Below, in pieces: positions 1 through 6,512 of a stretch of 10,046 nt of DNA. The stretch's first letter is position 1; the number at the start of each line of letters is the position of its first letter. A program made the translations under genes and the position numbers. The notes under the pieces are model-generated. The model ran no database searches and was not told the DNA's origin. It saw nothing but the letters and a program-made list of their open reading frames with translations. Origin of the DNA: Treponema sp. (lineage in GTDB: Bacteria; Spirochaetota; Spirochaetia; Treponematales; Breznakiellaceae); contig JAITON010000113.1 of the NCBI GenBank assembly GCA_031289935.1, positions 1 through 10,046 on the forward strand. Reading direction: 5' to 3'.

Positions 1-1
1 T

Positions 2-1064
<1,063 letters not shown>

Positions 1065-1067
1065 TCT

Positions 1068-1095
1068 GCATTTGTTCATTTCGTTGCGCAAATGC
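1068..1095. repeat. Short inverted repeat in the nadD leader
   Basis: GCATTTG at 1068-1074 and CAAATGC at 1089-1095 form a perfect 7-bp inverted repeat with a 14-base loop that contains the small palindrome TTGCGCAA overlapping the right arm. It lies between hairpin repeat copy 1 and the nadD ribosome binding site. It could be an operator or a leader hairpin; nothing in the sequence decides between these. Confidence 0.4.
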
Positions 1096-1115
1096 CACAT
1101 TAAAGTAGCGCTTAT

Positions 1116-1121
1116 AAGGAG
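1116..1121 (+). promoter_or_regulatory. Ribosome binding site of nadD-yqeK
   Basis: AAGGAG lies 7 bases before the TTG at 1129. It decides the start: translation from 1129 gives KLAILGGSFNPVHLGH directly at the N-terminus, as NadD proteins normally have. The frame extends up to TTG 1072, but that extra part is leader, not protein. Confidence 0.85.
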
Positions 1122-1128
1122 CAGAAGA

Positions 1129-2337
1129 TTGAAGCTTGCAATCCTGGGGGGGAGTTTTAACCCGGTTCATCTGGGGCATTTATATCTGGCCGGCGAGGCT
1201 CTTGCCCTGGGCTTTGACCGAATCCTGCTGGTTCCCGCCTTTGAATCCCCCTTTAAGCCTGGATCGGCCGGGCCGGGCCCGGCTGAGACCGGCGTCCGGG
1301 CGGCCTCCCCCCAGGACCGGCTGGAAATGCTCGCCGCATCGATCCCTGCGGATCCTTCCCTGGGTATCGACGACGGCGAAATCCGCCGGGAAGGGGTCTC
1401 CTACACCATTGACACGGTCCGGGATATTATCCGCCGCTACCATCCGTCCGGCAAGCCCGGTCTGATCCTGGGGGACGATCTGGCCGCAGGCTTCGACCGC
1501 TGGAAGGATGCCGGGGAAATCGCCGCCCTCACGGAGATCATCATCGCCCGCCGTACCAGCGCTGCCCCGGTGAGCTTCCCCTATCCCTTTAGGCAGATGG
1601 ATAACGCTCTCATGGACCTTTCCTCCGCCGGGGTCCGCCGCCGCATCGCCGCCGGGGAAAGTTGGCGCTACCTGGTCCCAGCCGGGGCCCGCTTCATCAT
1701 TGAAGATCGTGGACTCTATGGCTGCGCATCGCGGGATAGCGCAGGAGATAGACCGCAAGGCGGGCAGCAGCTCATCGCCCTGGTTGAAACGACCCTGCGG
1801 TCCATGCTGAGTCCCGCCCGTTTCCTCCATTCCCGGGGCACGGCCCTGGTCGCAGCGGATATCTGCGGGCGGTTCGGGCTGGATAGGGAAAAAGGCTATC
1901 TGGCGGGGATTGCTCACGATATGGCTAAAGAGCTGCCTGTGGAGGAACTCAAGCGGCTGGCCCGGAAGGAGGCCAAAACTATGACGGTCCTGGAACAGGA
2001 GAAGCCCTCCCTGCTCCACGCCAAGGCTGCGGTTTGGCTGCTCCGGGACCGCTTCGGTATTGAGGATGAGGATATCCTGGAGGCGGTACGGAACCACACC
2101 CTGGGGCGTCCCGGCATGAGGGACCTGGCTAAAGTGGTCTATATCGCCGACAAGACCGAGCCCTTCCGTAGGGATCTGCGGCCCGAATTCCGGGACCTGG
2201 AAGCTTGGGATAGCCTGGACAGCCTTGTTACTGCCGTCCTTGAGAACACGGTAGCCTGGTTCCATTCCCGGGCAGTGGCCCCCTCTGCGGAGACGGTCGG
2301 CCTTTTGGCCGCCATGCACCGGAGGAACCCCGGATGA
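1129..2337 (+). CDS. nadD: NadD-YqeK fusion: nicotinate-nucleotide adenylyltransferase plus HD-domain Ap4A hydrolase
   Basis: This single 402-residue protein joins two enzymes. Residues 1-200 are NadD, which adenylates nicotinate mononucleotide to deamido-NAD. The motif GGSFNPVHLGH (7-17) holds the HxGH nucleotidyltransferase signature; LGDD followed by W and the late SSAGVRRRI are the other family hallmarks, and the domain ends at GLYG as usual. After a linker of about 25 residues, the rest is YqeK, an HD-fold enzyme known to hydrolyse Ap4A symmetrically. Visible metal-site residues are the HD in GIAHDMAK, the His of LLHAKAA, the His of RNHTLG and the Asp of YIADKTEP. The start is the TTG at 1129, set by AAGGAG 7 bases upstream. 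The two genes are separate but adjacent in many bacteria; the fusion is known in mycoplasmas. The stop overlaps the next start (ATGA), implying coupling. The linker DNA contains a small inverted repeat. Confidence 0.94.
   Translation: MKLAILGGSFNPVHLGHLYLAGEALALGFDRILLVPAFESPFKPGSAGPGPAETGVRAASPQDRLEMLAASIPADPSLGIDDGEIRREGVSYTIDTVRDIIRRYHPSGKPGLILGDDLAAGFDRWKDAGEIAALTEIIIARRTSAAPVSFPYPFRQMDNALMDLSSAGVRRRIAAGESWRYLVPAGARFIIEDRGLYGCASRDSAGDRPQGGQQLIALVETTLRSMLSPARFLHSRGTALVAADICGRFGLDREKGYLAGIAHDMAKELPVEELKRLARKEAKTMTVLEQEKPSLLHAKAAVWLLRDRFGIEDEDILEAVRNHTLGRPGMRDLAKVVYIADKTEPFRRDLRPEFRDLEAWDSLDSLVTAVLENTVAWFHSRAVAPSAETVGLLAAMHRRNPG
1722..1744. repeat. Inverted repeat in the NadD-YqeK linker
   Basis: CTGCGC at 1722-1727 pairs perfectly with GCGCAG at 1739-1744. 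The AT pairs just inside extend the stem, with one bulged A. It is in frame and lies exactly where the NadD domain ends and the linker to YqeK begins. Confidence 0.45.
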
Positions 2338-3563
2338 GCGAACCGGGCAGGCGGAAACAAGCCCGCAGAGATGCCAGTATTCTTTTCCTCACCCTCATCA
2401 TACTCGCGGTGGGGGCGGGCATCCTTTTTATCATCAATATCCTTCAACAGAACCCCATTGAGGAGGCCTTTTCCGGGGACCGGGTCATTAAAATTCTCTT
2501 TGTCCTGGAACATGAGGGGAAGCCCCTGGAAACCTGTGTACTCATGTATTACCCTGCCACCCGCCGGGCCACGGTCTTCGAGGTTCCCGGCAACCTGGGG
2601 CGCATCATTCAGACGATTAACAGGGTAGACCGGATCGACACCCTCTACGAACCAGAGAACATCGGAAATTTCCAGGGGGAAATCGAAAAGCTCCTGGAGG
2701 CGGGGATTGATTTTTTCCTGGTCTTTGGGCTTGATAATCTGGGCAAGGTGGTGGATCTTTTGGAGGGGATAGAGCTCTTTATCCCCTCGCGGGTAGCCGT
2801 CTACGACCGCGGGAATCCGATCTTTTTCTCCTCCGGCGTGACCCGGCTGGACGGTGACAAGACCCGGTCCTATCTTACCTATCAGCTTGCCGACGAGGAA
2901 GAGGAGTCTGCGGTATTTCGGCGGCAGCGCTTCTTCCTGGGCTTTGTTAAGCGGCTGGGGGAACAGAGCGAGGCCCTTAAGAACCCCTCCCTGGCCAGGC
3001 TCTTCCAGTCTTTTATACGGACCGATATGGACGGCCGAACCCAAGGCCGCTTCTTTGACGAGCTTGCCGGCCTGGATGCCGACCGTATCAGCATCCAGGC
3101 CGTGGGGGGCAATACCCGGGAAGTGTCTGGCCAGACCCTTCTCTTCCCCTATTACGACGGGAACCTCATCAAGGAGATCGTCCGGGAGGCCCAGGGCACT
3201 CTTACCCGCCCGGTCGAGGGCTCCCTTACCGACCGGGTCTTTACCGTGGAAATTCTCAACGGTTCGGGGGTCAACGGCCTTGCCGGTCGTACCGGGGAAC
3301 TCCTGCGGAGCTTCGGCTACGATATTATCTCCGTGGGAAATGCCAACTCCCATGACTACAACCAGACACTGATTCTTGACCGTTCGGGCCAGGCGAATGC
3401 CGTGAAGATTTTCGCGGATATTATCCACTGCGAAAATATCCAGACTGAAGCGCCGGATGCAGAGATAAGCGGTCTGGAAGCGACGATTCAGAGCTACGAA
3501 TACCGCTCAGATTTTACTCTGATTATCGGGAAGGATTTTGATGGAAGATATGTCAGCCCCTAG
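2334..3563 (+). CDS. Membrane-anchored LCP-like protein with LytR_C domain
   Basis: This 409-residue protein has a short basic N-terminus, one membrane segment (about residues 15-37) and a long extracytoplasmic part. Residues 51-285 resemble an LCP (LytR-CpsA-Psr) domain: an LMYYPATRRATVFEVP strand region, a FFLVFGLDNLGKVVDLLEGIE segment, LDGDKTRSYLTY and RRQRFFLGF all align with LCP landmarks. The residues expected for phosphotransfer are largely absent; the usual PRD after the strand reads PGN (85-87), and the RSDT-type segment is replaced by KPLET. Residues 303-400 are a LytR_C domain, opening with VEILNGSGVNGLAG and closing with DFTLIIGKDF. LCP enzymes attach polymers to the cell wall, but spirochaetes lack teichoic acids, so a structural or binding role is likelier than catalysis. 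The start is ATG 2334 with GGAGG 8 bases upstream; it overlaps the nadD-yqeK stop and the next gene. Confidence 0.85.
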   Translation: MSEPGRRKQARRDASILFLTLIILAVGAGILFIINILQQNPIEEAFSGDRVIKILFVLEHEGKPLETCVLMYYPATRRATVFEVPGNLGRIIQTINRVDRIDTLYEPENIGNFQGEIEKLLEAGIDFFLVFGLDNLGKVVDLLEGIELFIPSRVAVYDRGNPIFFSSGVTRLDGDKTRSYLTYQLADEEEESAVFRRQRFFLGFVKRLGEQSEALKNPSLARLFQSFIRTDMDGRTQGRFFDELAGLDADRISIQAVGGNTREVSGQTLLFPYYDGNLIKEIVREAQGTLTRPVEGSLTDRVFTVEILNGSGVNGLAGRTGELLRSFGYDIISVGNANSHDYNQTLILDRSGQANAVKIFADIIHCENIQTEAPDAEISGLEATIQSYEYRSDFTLIIGKDFDGRYVSP

Positions 3564-3912
3564 CAATTACGGCCGGGACAACCCGGCAGGCCTGGCCCAG
3601 GCCTTGGGCGAGCTCCTGGAGGACCATAAGGGCAGTGATGTGGCCGTCTTGGACCTTCGGGACCTGGGTTCCTGGACAGATTTCTTTGTTATCGCCACGG
3701 TCTCAAGCCGCGCCCACATGGAGGGCCTCCTCAGGCATCTCAAGGACTTTGCCCGGGAACAGGAGGTCGAGATACTCCGCCGGCACCGTAGAATCCCCCC
3801 CGAAGAGGAGTGGGTCCTCTTGGACCTGGGCAGGGTAGTCGTCCACCTGATGACCGGGAAGGCCCGTTCTTTCTACGAGCTTGAACGTCTCTGGGGCGTA
3901 GGCGGGCGCTGA
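3541..3912 (+). CDS. rsfS: Ribosome silencing factor RsfS
   Basis: RsfS (Iojap/DUF143 family) binds ribosomal protein L14 on the 50S subunit and blocks joining with 30S, which silences translation in starved or stationary cells. The protein is 123 residues, about the normal size. Family landmarks are DVAVLDLRDLGSWTDFFVIAT near residues 33-53, the WVLLDLGRVVVHLM strand pair and the closing FYELERLW. The start is ATG 3541, 5 bases after AAGGA (3531-3535) and inside the 3' end of the LCP-like gene (overlap of 23 bases); the frame also has TTG 3538 and ATG 3550. In many bacteria rsfS sits next to nadD and yqeK, and that linkage is kept here. A hairpin repeat follows the stop. It ends the first plus-strand gene run. 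Confidence 0.96.
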   Translation: MEDMSAPSNYGRDNPAGLAQALGELLEDHKGSDVAVLDLRDLGSWTDFFVIATVSSRAHMEGLLRHLKDFAREQEVEILRRHRRIPPEEEWVLLDLGRVVVHLMTGKARSFYELERLWGVGGR

Positions 3913-3989
3913 CTGGCTTGGGAGGCGGCTGATTAACTGGACGTTAACCAGCGCACTCCCTCCTCTGCGCCATCTGCTGTGTCAGCGCC
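3905..3989. repeat. Nested inverted repeat between convergent genes
   Basis: GGCGCTGAC at 3905-3913 and GTCAGCGCC at 3981-3989 form a perfect 9-bp inverted repeat that encloses hairpin repeat copy 2. The left arm covers the rsfS stop; the right arm lies just past the end of the minus-strand acidic gene. The structure could shield both 3' ends or block read-through between the convergent genes. No T-run is present. Confidence 0.45.
3920..3960. repeat. Hairpin repeat copy 2, downstream of rsfS
   Basis: GCTGATTAAC (3928-3937) pairs with GTTAACCAGC (3943-3952) with one mismatch around the loop TGGAC. GGGAG (3920-3924) pairs with CTCCC (3956-3960) beyond a 3-by-3 internal loop. The core closely matches copy 1 at 1027-1064: GCTGATTAACT, GACGTTA, CCAGCGC and TCCCT are shared. 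Differences in one arm are not always matched in the other. Confidence 0.7.
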
Positions 3990-3999
3990 TTCCTATCAA

Positions 4000-4278
4000 T
4001 TATTTCCCGAAATCATCGTCGAAGTCGTCCTCGTCTTCATCGAAGTCATCATCTTCGTCGTCGAAGTCGTCCTCCTCATCATCATCGTCAAAATCGTCAT
4101 CGAAGTCGTCTTCGAAGTCATCTTCCATGTCATCGAAGTCGTCTTCCTCGTCGATATCCTCCCCTTCATCATCATCAAAGACGAAGAAGGGGCGGACAGG
4201 TACGCCCTCCATTTCCACGGGCATAAGGAAAAGTTCCTCCCCGGGGAAGCCGGTATACGTGGTCTCTGTTTGAACCAT
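4000..4278 (-). CDS. Small, extremely acidic Asp/Glu/Phe repeat protein, unknown function
   Basis: I do not recognise this 92-residue protein. Residues 1-33 are ordinary in composition (TETTYTGFPGEELFLMPVEM, then VPVRPFFVF). Residues 34-92 are 45 of 59 Asp or Glu, with a Phe at regular intervals in eight DDF units. No signal peptide or membrane segment is visible, so it is probably cytoplasmic. It has its own gene signals: ATG at 4276-4278, a GGGAG run upstream, and a promoter with a perfect TTGACA. It is the only minus-strand gene here, convergent with rsfS and divergent from ispE. The underlying DNA is a 21-base-period repeat. Candidate roles, all inference, are a nucleic-acid mimic, a chaperone-like acidic tail as in RNA polymerase delta, or divalent-cation binding. 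The valine/isoleucine-rich frame opposite it is a by-product of the same repeat. Confidence 0.75.
   Translation of the reverse strand: MVQTETTYTGFPGEELFLMPVEMEGVPVRPFFVFDDDEGEDIDEEDDFDDMEDDFEDDFDDDFDDDDEEDDFDDEDDDFDEDEDDFDDDFGK
4013..4190. repeat. Degenerate in-frame repeat coding the acidic tail
   Basis: On the plus strand the octamer TCGAAGTC recurs at 4019, 4040, 4061, 4100, 4112 and 4133, spaced 21, 21, 39, 12 and 21 bases. All spacings are multiples of 3 and most are 21 or near it. On the minus strand each copy encodes the Asp-Phe core of a DDF unit. This kind of repeat can gain or lose units by slippage without breaking the frame. Confidence 0.75.
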
Positions 4279-4322
4279 AGCTCTAATCTCCCTAATATAA
4301 TGATATAAAAGATATCTCTAAA

Positions 4323-4352
4323 AACATAAGGGTAGAATATGCAATCTGTCAA
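4323..4352 (-). promoter_or_regulatory. Promoter of the acidic-protein gene
   Basis: On the minus strand a perfect -35 TTGACA (plus-strand 4347-4352) is followed after 18 bases by TATGTT (4323-4328), a 4-of-6 match to TATAAT. It would start transcription about 40 bases before the ATG at 4278. Confidence 0.6.
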
Positions 4353-4360
4353 GGGTTTAC

Positions 4361-4388
4361 TTGATAGTTTTGGAATTTTTTGTATAAT
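4361..4388 (+). promoter_or_regulatory. Promoter of ispE
   Basis: TTGATA (4361-4366) and a perfect TATAAT (4383-4388) are 16 bases apart in an AT-rich patch. Its -35 lies only 8 bases from the -35 of the divergent acidic-protein promoter. Transcription should begin near 4394-4397, almost at the TTG start codon of ispE. Confidence 0.7.
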
Positions 4389-4399
4389 TTGTAGTAATT

Positions 4400-5332
4400 T
4401 TGAGCAAAATCAGCCCCAGGATATGCCAGATTGATGCGCCCTGCAAGATAAACCTCCACTTGAGGGTAGGTGGTCTGCGGAGCGACGGCTTCCATGAGCT
4501 TGAAAGTATCTTCCTGGCCCTGGATTTTGGGGATACCCTGCGTTTTGAGCTTGCCGGAGAAGGCCCCCCTTGTAGGCTCCGGCTGACCGGCCCCCAGGCT
4601 CTGGCTATGGCCGGCGATGCGGGGGAGGATAATCTGGTAAGCCGGGCGGTTCGCCTGTTCCGGGCGCGGACCGGTTTTGACCGTCCCCTGGAGATCGTCC
4701 TGGAAAAACGGGTCCCCCTTGGAGGGGGCCTGGGGGGCGGTTCCTCCGATGCGGCCTCCACGCTCCTGGCCCTGAATACTCTTTCCGGGGCCGGTCTTAC
4801 GGGGCAGGACCTGGGGAAGCTGGCCGTAGAGCTTGGGAGTGATGTGCCCTTCTTTCTTACCGGGGGCCTTGCCTGGGTTACCGGCCGGGGGGAGCGGATT
4901 GAGGCTCTGGAATGGTCCCTGCCTCCGGGACTCGCCGTAGTTCTGGTGAACCCGGGCTTCCCGTCGGTCACCGCCGGGGCCTTCACCCGTTTAGATGTAT
5001 ATCGGGCGGCTCATACCGGGGAGCCGGCCCTGGACAGGGCAGCGGCGATGGCCATGCTGGGAGCGGGTCCTGAGGCTTGGACCTTCCGTAACGATTTCCT
5101 GCCGGTATTCCTGGCCGGGGGAGACAGGCAGGCGGAGGCCTATGGGGCTATTTTAGGGGAGCTTCGGCGCCTTGGGGCGGCCTTTGCCGGCTTGTCCGGT
5201 GCGGGATCCACCTGTTTCGGGATCTTCCGGGGGAGCAAAGAGGCGGAAAAGGCCCTGGGGGGCTTGAAAAAACGCTGGGAATGTGTTTATATAAAAATTC
5301 CACTTGCGCATTCTAGAGAAGTGATGTTATAA
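4400..5332 (+). CDS. ispE: 4-diphosphocytidyl-2-C-methyl-D-erythritol kinase (IspE)
   Basis: IspE phosphorylates CDP-methylerythritol at the 2-hydroxyl with ATP, the fourth step of the MEP pathway to isoprenoid precursors. At 310 residues it is slightly longer than usual, because of a C-terminal stretch. GHMP kinase landmarks are clear: APCKINLHLRV near residues 13-23 with the substrate-side Lys, the ATP loop PLGGGLGGGSSDAA, the GSDVPFF segment with the expected Asp, and the late GLSGAGSTCFG glycine loop. The start is TTG 4400; no better in-frame ATG, GTG or TTG lies before the APCKIN motif. There is no visible ribosome binding site, and the promoter -10 ends only 11 bases upstream, so the message may be leaderless. 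Its 3' end carries the spoVG promoter, whose TATAAT overlaps the ispE stop. Confidence 0.96.
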   Translation: MSKISPRICQIDAPCKINLHLRVGGLRSDGFHELESIFLALDFGDTLRFELAGEGPPCRLRLTGPQALAMAGDAGEDNLVSRAVRLFRARTGFDRPLEIVLEKRVPLGGGLGGGSSDAASTLLALNTLSGAGLTGQDLGKLAVELGSDVPFFLTGGLAWVTGRGERIEALEWSLPPGLAVVLVNPGFPSVTAGAFTRLDVYRAAHTGEPALDRAAAMAMLGAGPEAWTFRNDFLPVFLAGGDRQAEAYGAILGELRRLGAAFAGLSGAGSTCFGIFRGSKEAEKALGGLKKRWECVYIKIPLAHSREVML

Positions 5333-5333
5333 T
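5304..5333 (+). promoter_or_regulatory. Promoter of spoVG inside the ispE 3' end
   Basis: A perfect extended -10, TGTTATAAT (5325-5333), overlaps the ispE stop at 5330-5332. A weak -35 TTGCGC (5304-5309) lies 18 bases before TATAAT. A start near 5340 would give spoVG a leader of about 35 bases. Confidence 0.65.
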
Positions 5334-5362
5334 AGGGGTAATCCTAATTAGGCCGGTCAAGG

Positions 5363-5369
5363 AAAGGAG
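5363..5369 (+). promoter_or_regulatory. Ribosome binding site of spoVG
   Basis: AAAGGAG lies 6 bases before the GTG at 5376 and fixes that non-ATG start. It is one of the strongest ribosome binding sites in the window. Confidence 0.85.
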
Positions 5370-5375
5370 CGAGCC

Positions 5376-5657
5376 GTGGAAATTACTGATATCAGGATCC
5401 GCAAGGTCTCCGATGAAGGAAAGCTAAGGGCGTATGTAACGGTTACATTTGATGATTGCTTCGTGGTGCACAACGTAAAGATTATTGAGGGCAAAAGTGG
5501 TGTTTTTATCGCTATGCCCAGCCGGAAGATTAAGACGGGGGAGTACAAGGACGTAGCGCATCCTATCAACCCTGAATTCCGGGCGGCGTTGCAAGGGCTG
5601 ATTCTGGACAGGTACGATTCCGGTAATGTCCAGGACGACACTTCGGTGGAACTGTAG
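5376..5657 (+). CDS. spoVG: SpoVG nucleic-acid-binding regulator
   Basis: SpoVG is a small site-specific DNA- and RNA-binding regulator, first known from Bacillus sporulation and studied in Borrelia and Staphylococcus; despite the name it is common in non-sporing bacteria. The protein is 93 residues, the usual size. The family pattern is clear: MEITDIRIRKV at the start, LRAYVTVTFDDCFVVHNVKI, then GVFIAMPSRKIKTGEYKDVAHPIN. The GTG start at 5376 is set by AAAGGAG 6 bases upstream. It has its own promoter overlapping the end of ispE. A weak hairpin spans its stop, and the tRNA-Gln gene starts only 15 bases later, so the two may share a transcript. Targets here cannot be read from the sequence. 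Confidence 0.97.
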   Translation: MEITDIRIRKVSDEGKLRAYVTVTFDDCFVVHNVKIIEGKSGVFIAMPSRKIKTGEYKDVAHPINPEFRAALQGLILDRYDSGNVQDDTSVEL

Positions 5658-5673
5658 TGTAGAACGATTTTTT
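5638..5673 (+). terminator. Weak terminator- or attenuator-like hairpin before tRNA-Gln
   Basis: ACACT (5638-5642) pairs with AGTGT (5656-5660), and an inner CGGT pairs with ACTG. Six T residues follow at 5668-5673, but 7 bases separate them from the stem, so termination would be inefficient at best. The last T is also the first base of the tRNA. Confidence 0.25.
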
Positions 5674-5744
5674 GGGACGTAGGCAAGTGGTAAGCCACCG
5701 GGTTTTGGCTCCGGCATGCACAGGTTCGAACCCTGTCGTCCCAG
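5673..5744 (+). tRNA. tRNA-Gln (anticodon UUG)
   Basis: A full cloverleaf of 72 bases can be drawn. The acceptor stem TGGGACG (5673-5679) pairs with CGTCCCA (5737-5743), with discriminator G 5744. The D stem is GGC/GCC. The anticodon stem CCGGG (5698-5702) pairs with TCCGG around the loop TTTTGGC, with anticodon TTG at 5705-5707, which reads CAA and by wobble CAG. The T stem ACAGG/CCTGT encloses TTCGAAC. The 3' CCA is not encoded and must be added by CCA-adding enzyme. It sits between spoVG and rplY and is probably processed from their transcript. Confidence 0.96.
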
Positions 5745-5796
5745 TAGTTGCGTGCCGGGACAAGCGGTGCGTTAATATGATGCGAGGAGTACAGAG

Positions 5797-6450
5797 ATGA
5801 GTCAAGTTGTATTTGCGGCCAAGAAGCGGACCAATGCGGGTTCTGCGGCTTCCCGGCAGATGAGGCGCTCGGGCCGGGTCCCGGCGGTTATTTACGGACA
5901 TTCCGGTGAGGCTATTGCCATTGATCTTGACGCTGCCGAATTTGTCGCTGGTATCAAGGGAATTTCCGAAAGTACCATCGTCAAGGTTGCCATAGACGGT
6001 CAGGCCCGGGATGCCTTTGTCAAGGACACCCAGCGGAATATCCTGGATGGGCAGATCCTCCATGTGGATTTCTACGAGGTGGAGGGCAATACGGTCCTCC
6101 GCGCCCGGGTGCCTCTGCTGATCCAGGGTAATCCCATTGGTGTGCGGGACGGAGGTGTTCTGGAGACACCGTTGCGGGACATTGAGGTGGAATGCCTCCC
6201 TAAGGATCTGCCTGAGCGGATCAAGGTGGATATTTCCAATCTGAGGACCAACCAGTCTATCCATGCTCGGGACTTGGTCTTGGGCGACGGGGTCAGGCTC
6301 CTCTCCGGTGCCGACCGGGTCGTAGCTCTGGTGAAATTTGCCAAGGAAGAGGTGTCCGCCCCGGCCACTGAGGAAGAGGCCACACCTGCTCCCGGCGCCG
6401 CAGCCGCGCCTGTCGCTGGGGCCGCTCCCGGCGGTTCGGGGAAGGAATAA
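5797..6450 (+). CDS. rplY: 50S ribosomal protein L25 (Ctc form)
   Basis: L25 binds 5S rRNA in the large ribosomal subunit. This is the two-domain Ctc/TL5 form of 217 residues. The N-terminal L25 domain covers about 1-95 (AKKRTNAGSAASRQMRRSGR, VPAVIYGH, FVKDTQRNILDGQILHVDFY). The C-terminal TL5 beta domain (about 96-185) has GVLETPLRDIEVECLPKDLP and IKVDISNLR. A low-complexity Ala/Pro/Glu tail of about 30 residues ends the protein and is unlikely to be folded. The start is ATG 5797 with GAGGAG (5784-5789) 7 bases upstream. In many bacteria pth follows ctc; here tilS follows instead. Ctc is stress-induced in Bacillus, but no such promoter is evident here. Confidence 0.96.
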   Translation: MSQVVFAAKKRTNAGSAASRQMRRSGRVPAVIYGHSGEAIAIDLDAAEFVAGIKGISESTIVKVAIDGQARDAFVKDTQRNILDGQILHVDFYEVEGNTVLRARVPLLIQGNPIGVRDGGVLETPLRDIEVECLPKDLPERIKVDISNLRTNQSIHARDLVLGDGVRLLSGADRVVALVKFAKEEVSAPATEEEATPAPGAAAAPVAGAAPGGSGKE

Positions 6451-6494
6451 TGAGTGTCTGTCCATAAAGTCGGTTACTTTAATTAACCCCGGAC

Positions 6495-6512
6495 GACTCT
6501 ATGGCTGCCCAT
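6495..6512. repeat. 18-base match to the end of the NadD domain
   Basis: GACTCTATGGCTGCCCAT here and GACTCTATGGCTGCGCAT at 1712-1729 differ at one base. The copy here is leader sequence running into the tilS ATG; the other codes for the conserved GLYG end of NadD. It may be a small duplicated fragment or coincidence in GC-rich DNA. Confidence 0.35.

Noticed and set aside
1804..1812. In-frame ATG at 1804 as a separate start for YqeK
   Set aside because: There is no ribosome binding site before it, and the frame is open from NadD through it, so a fusion is the simpler reading.
1180..2319. Long minus-strand open frame opposite nadD-yqeK
   Set aside because: The plus-strand frame has unmistakable NadD and YqeK motifs; the antisense product resembles nothing.
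2139..3428. Long minus-strand open frame of 429 codons opposite the LCP-like gene
   Set aside because: Codon bias of GC-rich genes keeps antisense frames open. It spans two real genes and has no recognisable domain.
4013..4190. Regularly spaced short repeats that might suggest a CRISPR array
   Set aside because: Repeats are 8 bases, spacings are 12-39 and multiples of 3, and the DNA is coding; there are no unique spacers and no cas genes.
3979..4308. Plus-strand open frame of 109 codons rich in Val, Ile and Glu, opposite the acidic gene
   Set aside because: It is the complement of the DDF repeat (GAC/TTC codons read as GTC/GAA and ATC). It has no ribosome binding site, and the minus-strand reading has a start, ribosome binding site and promoter.
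6478..6483. TTTAAT as a -10 box for tilS
   Set aside because: The sequence 16-18 bases upstream has no resemblance to a -35 element, and tilS is likely read from upstream.
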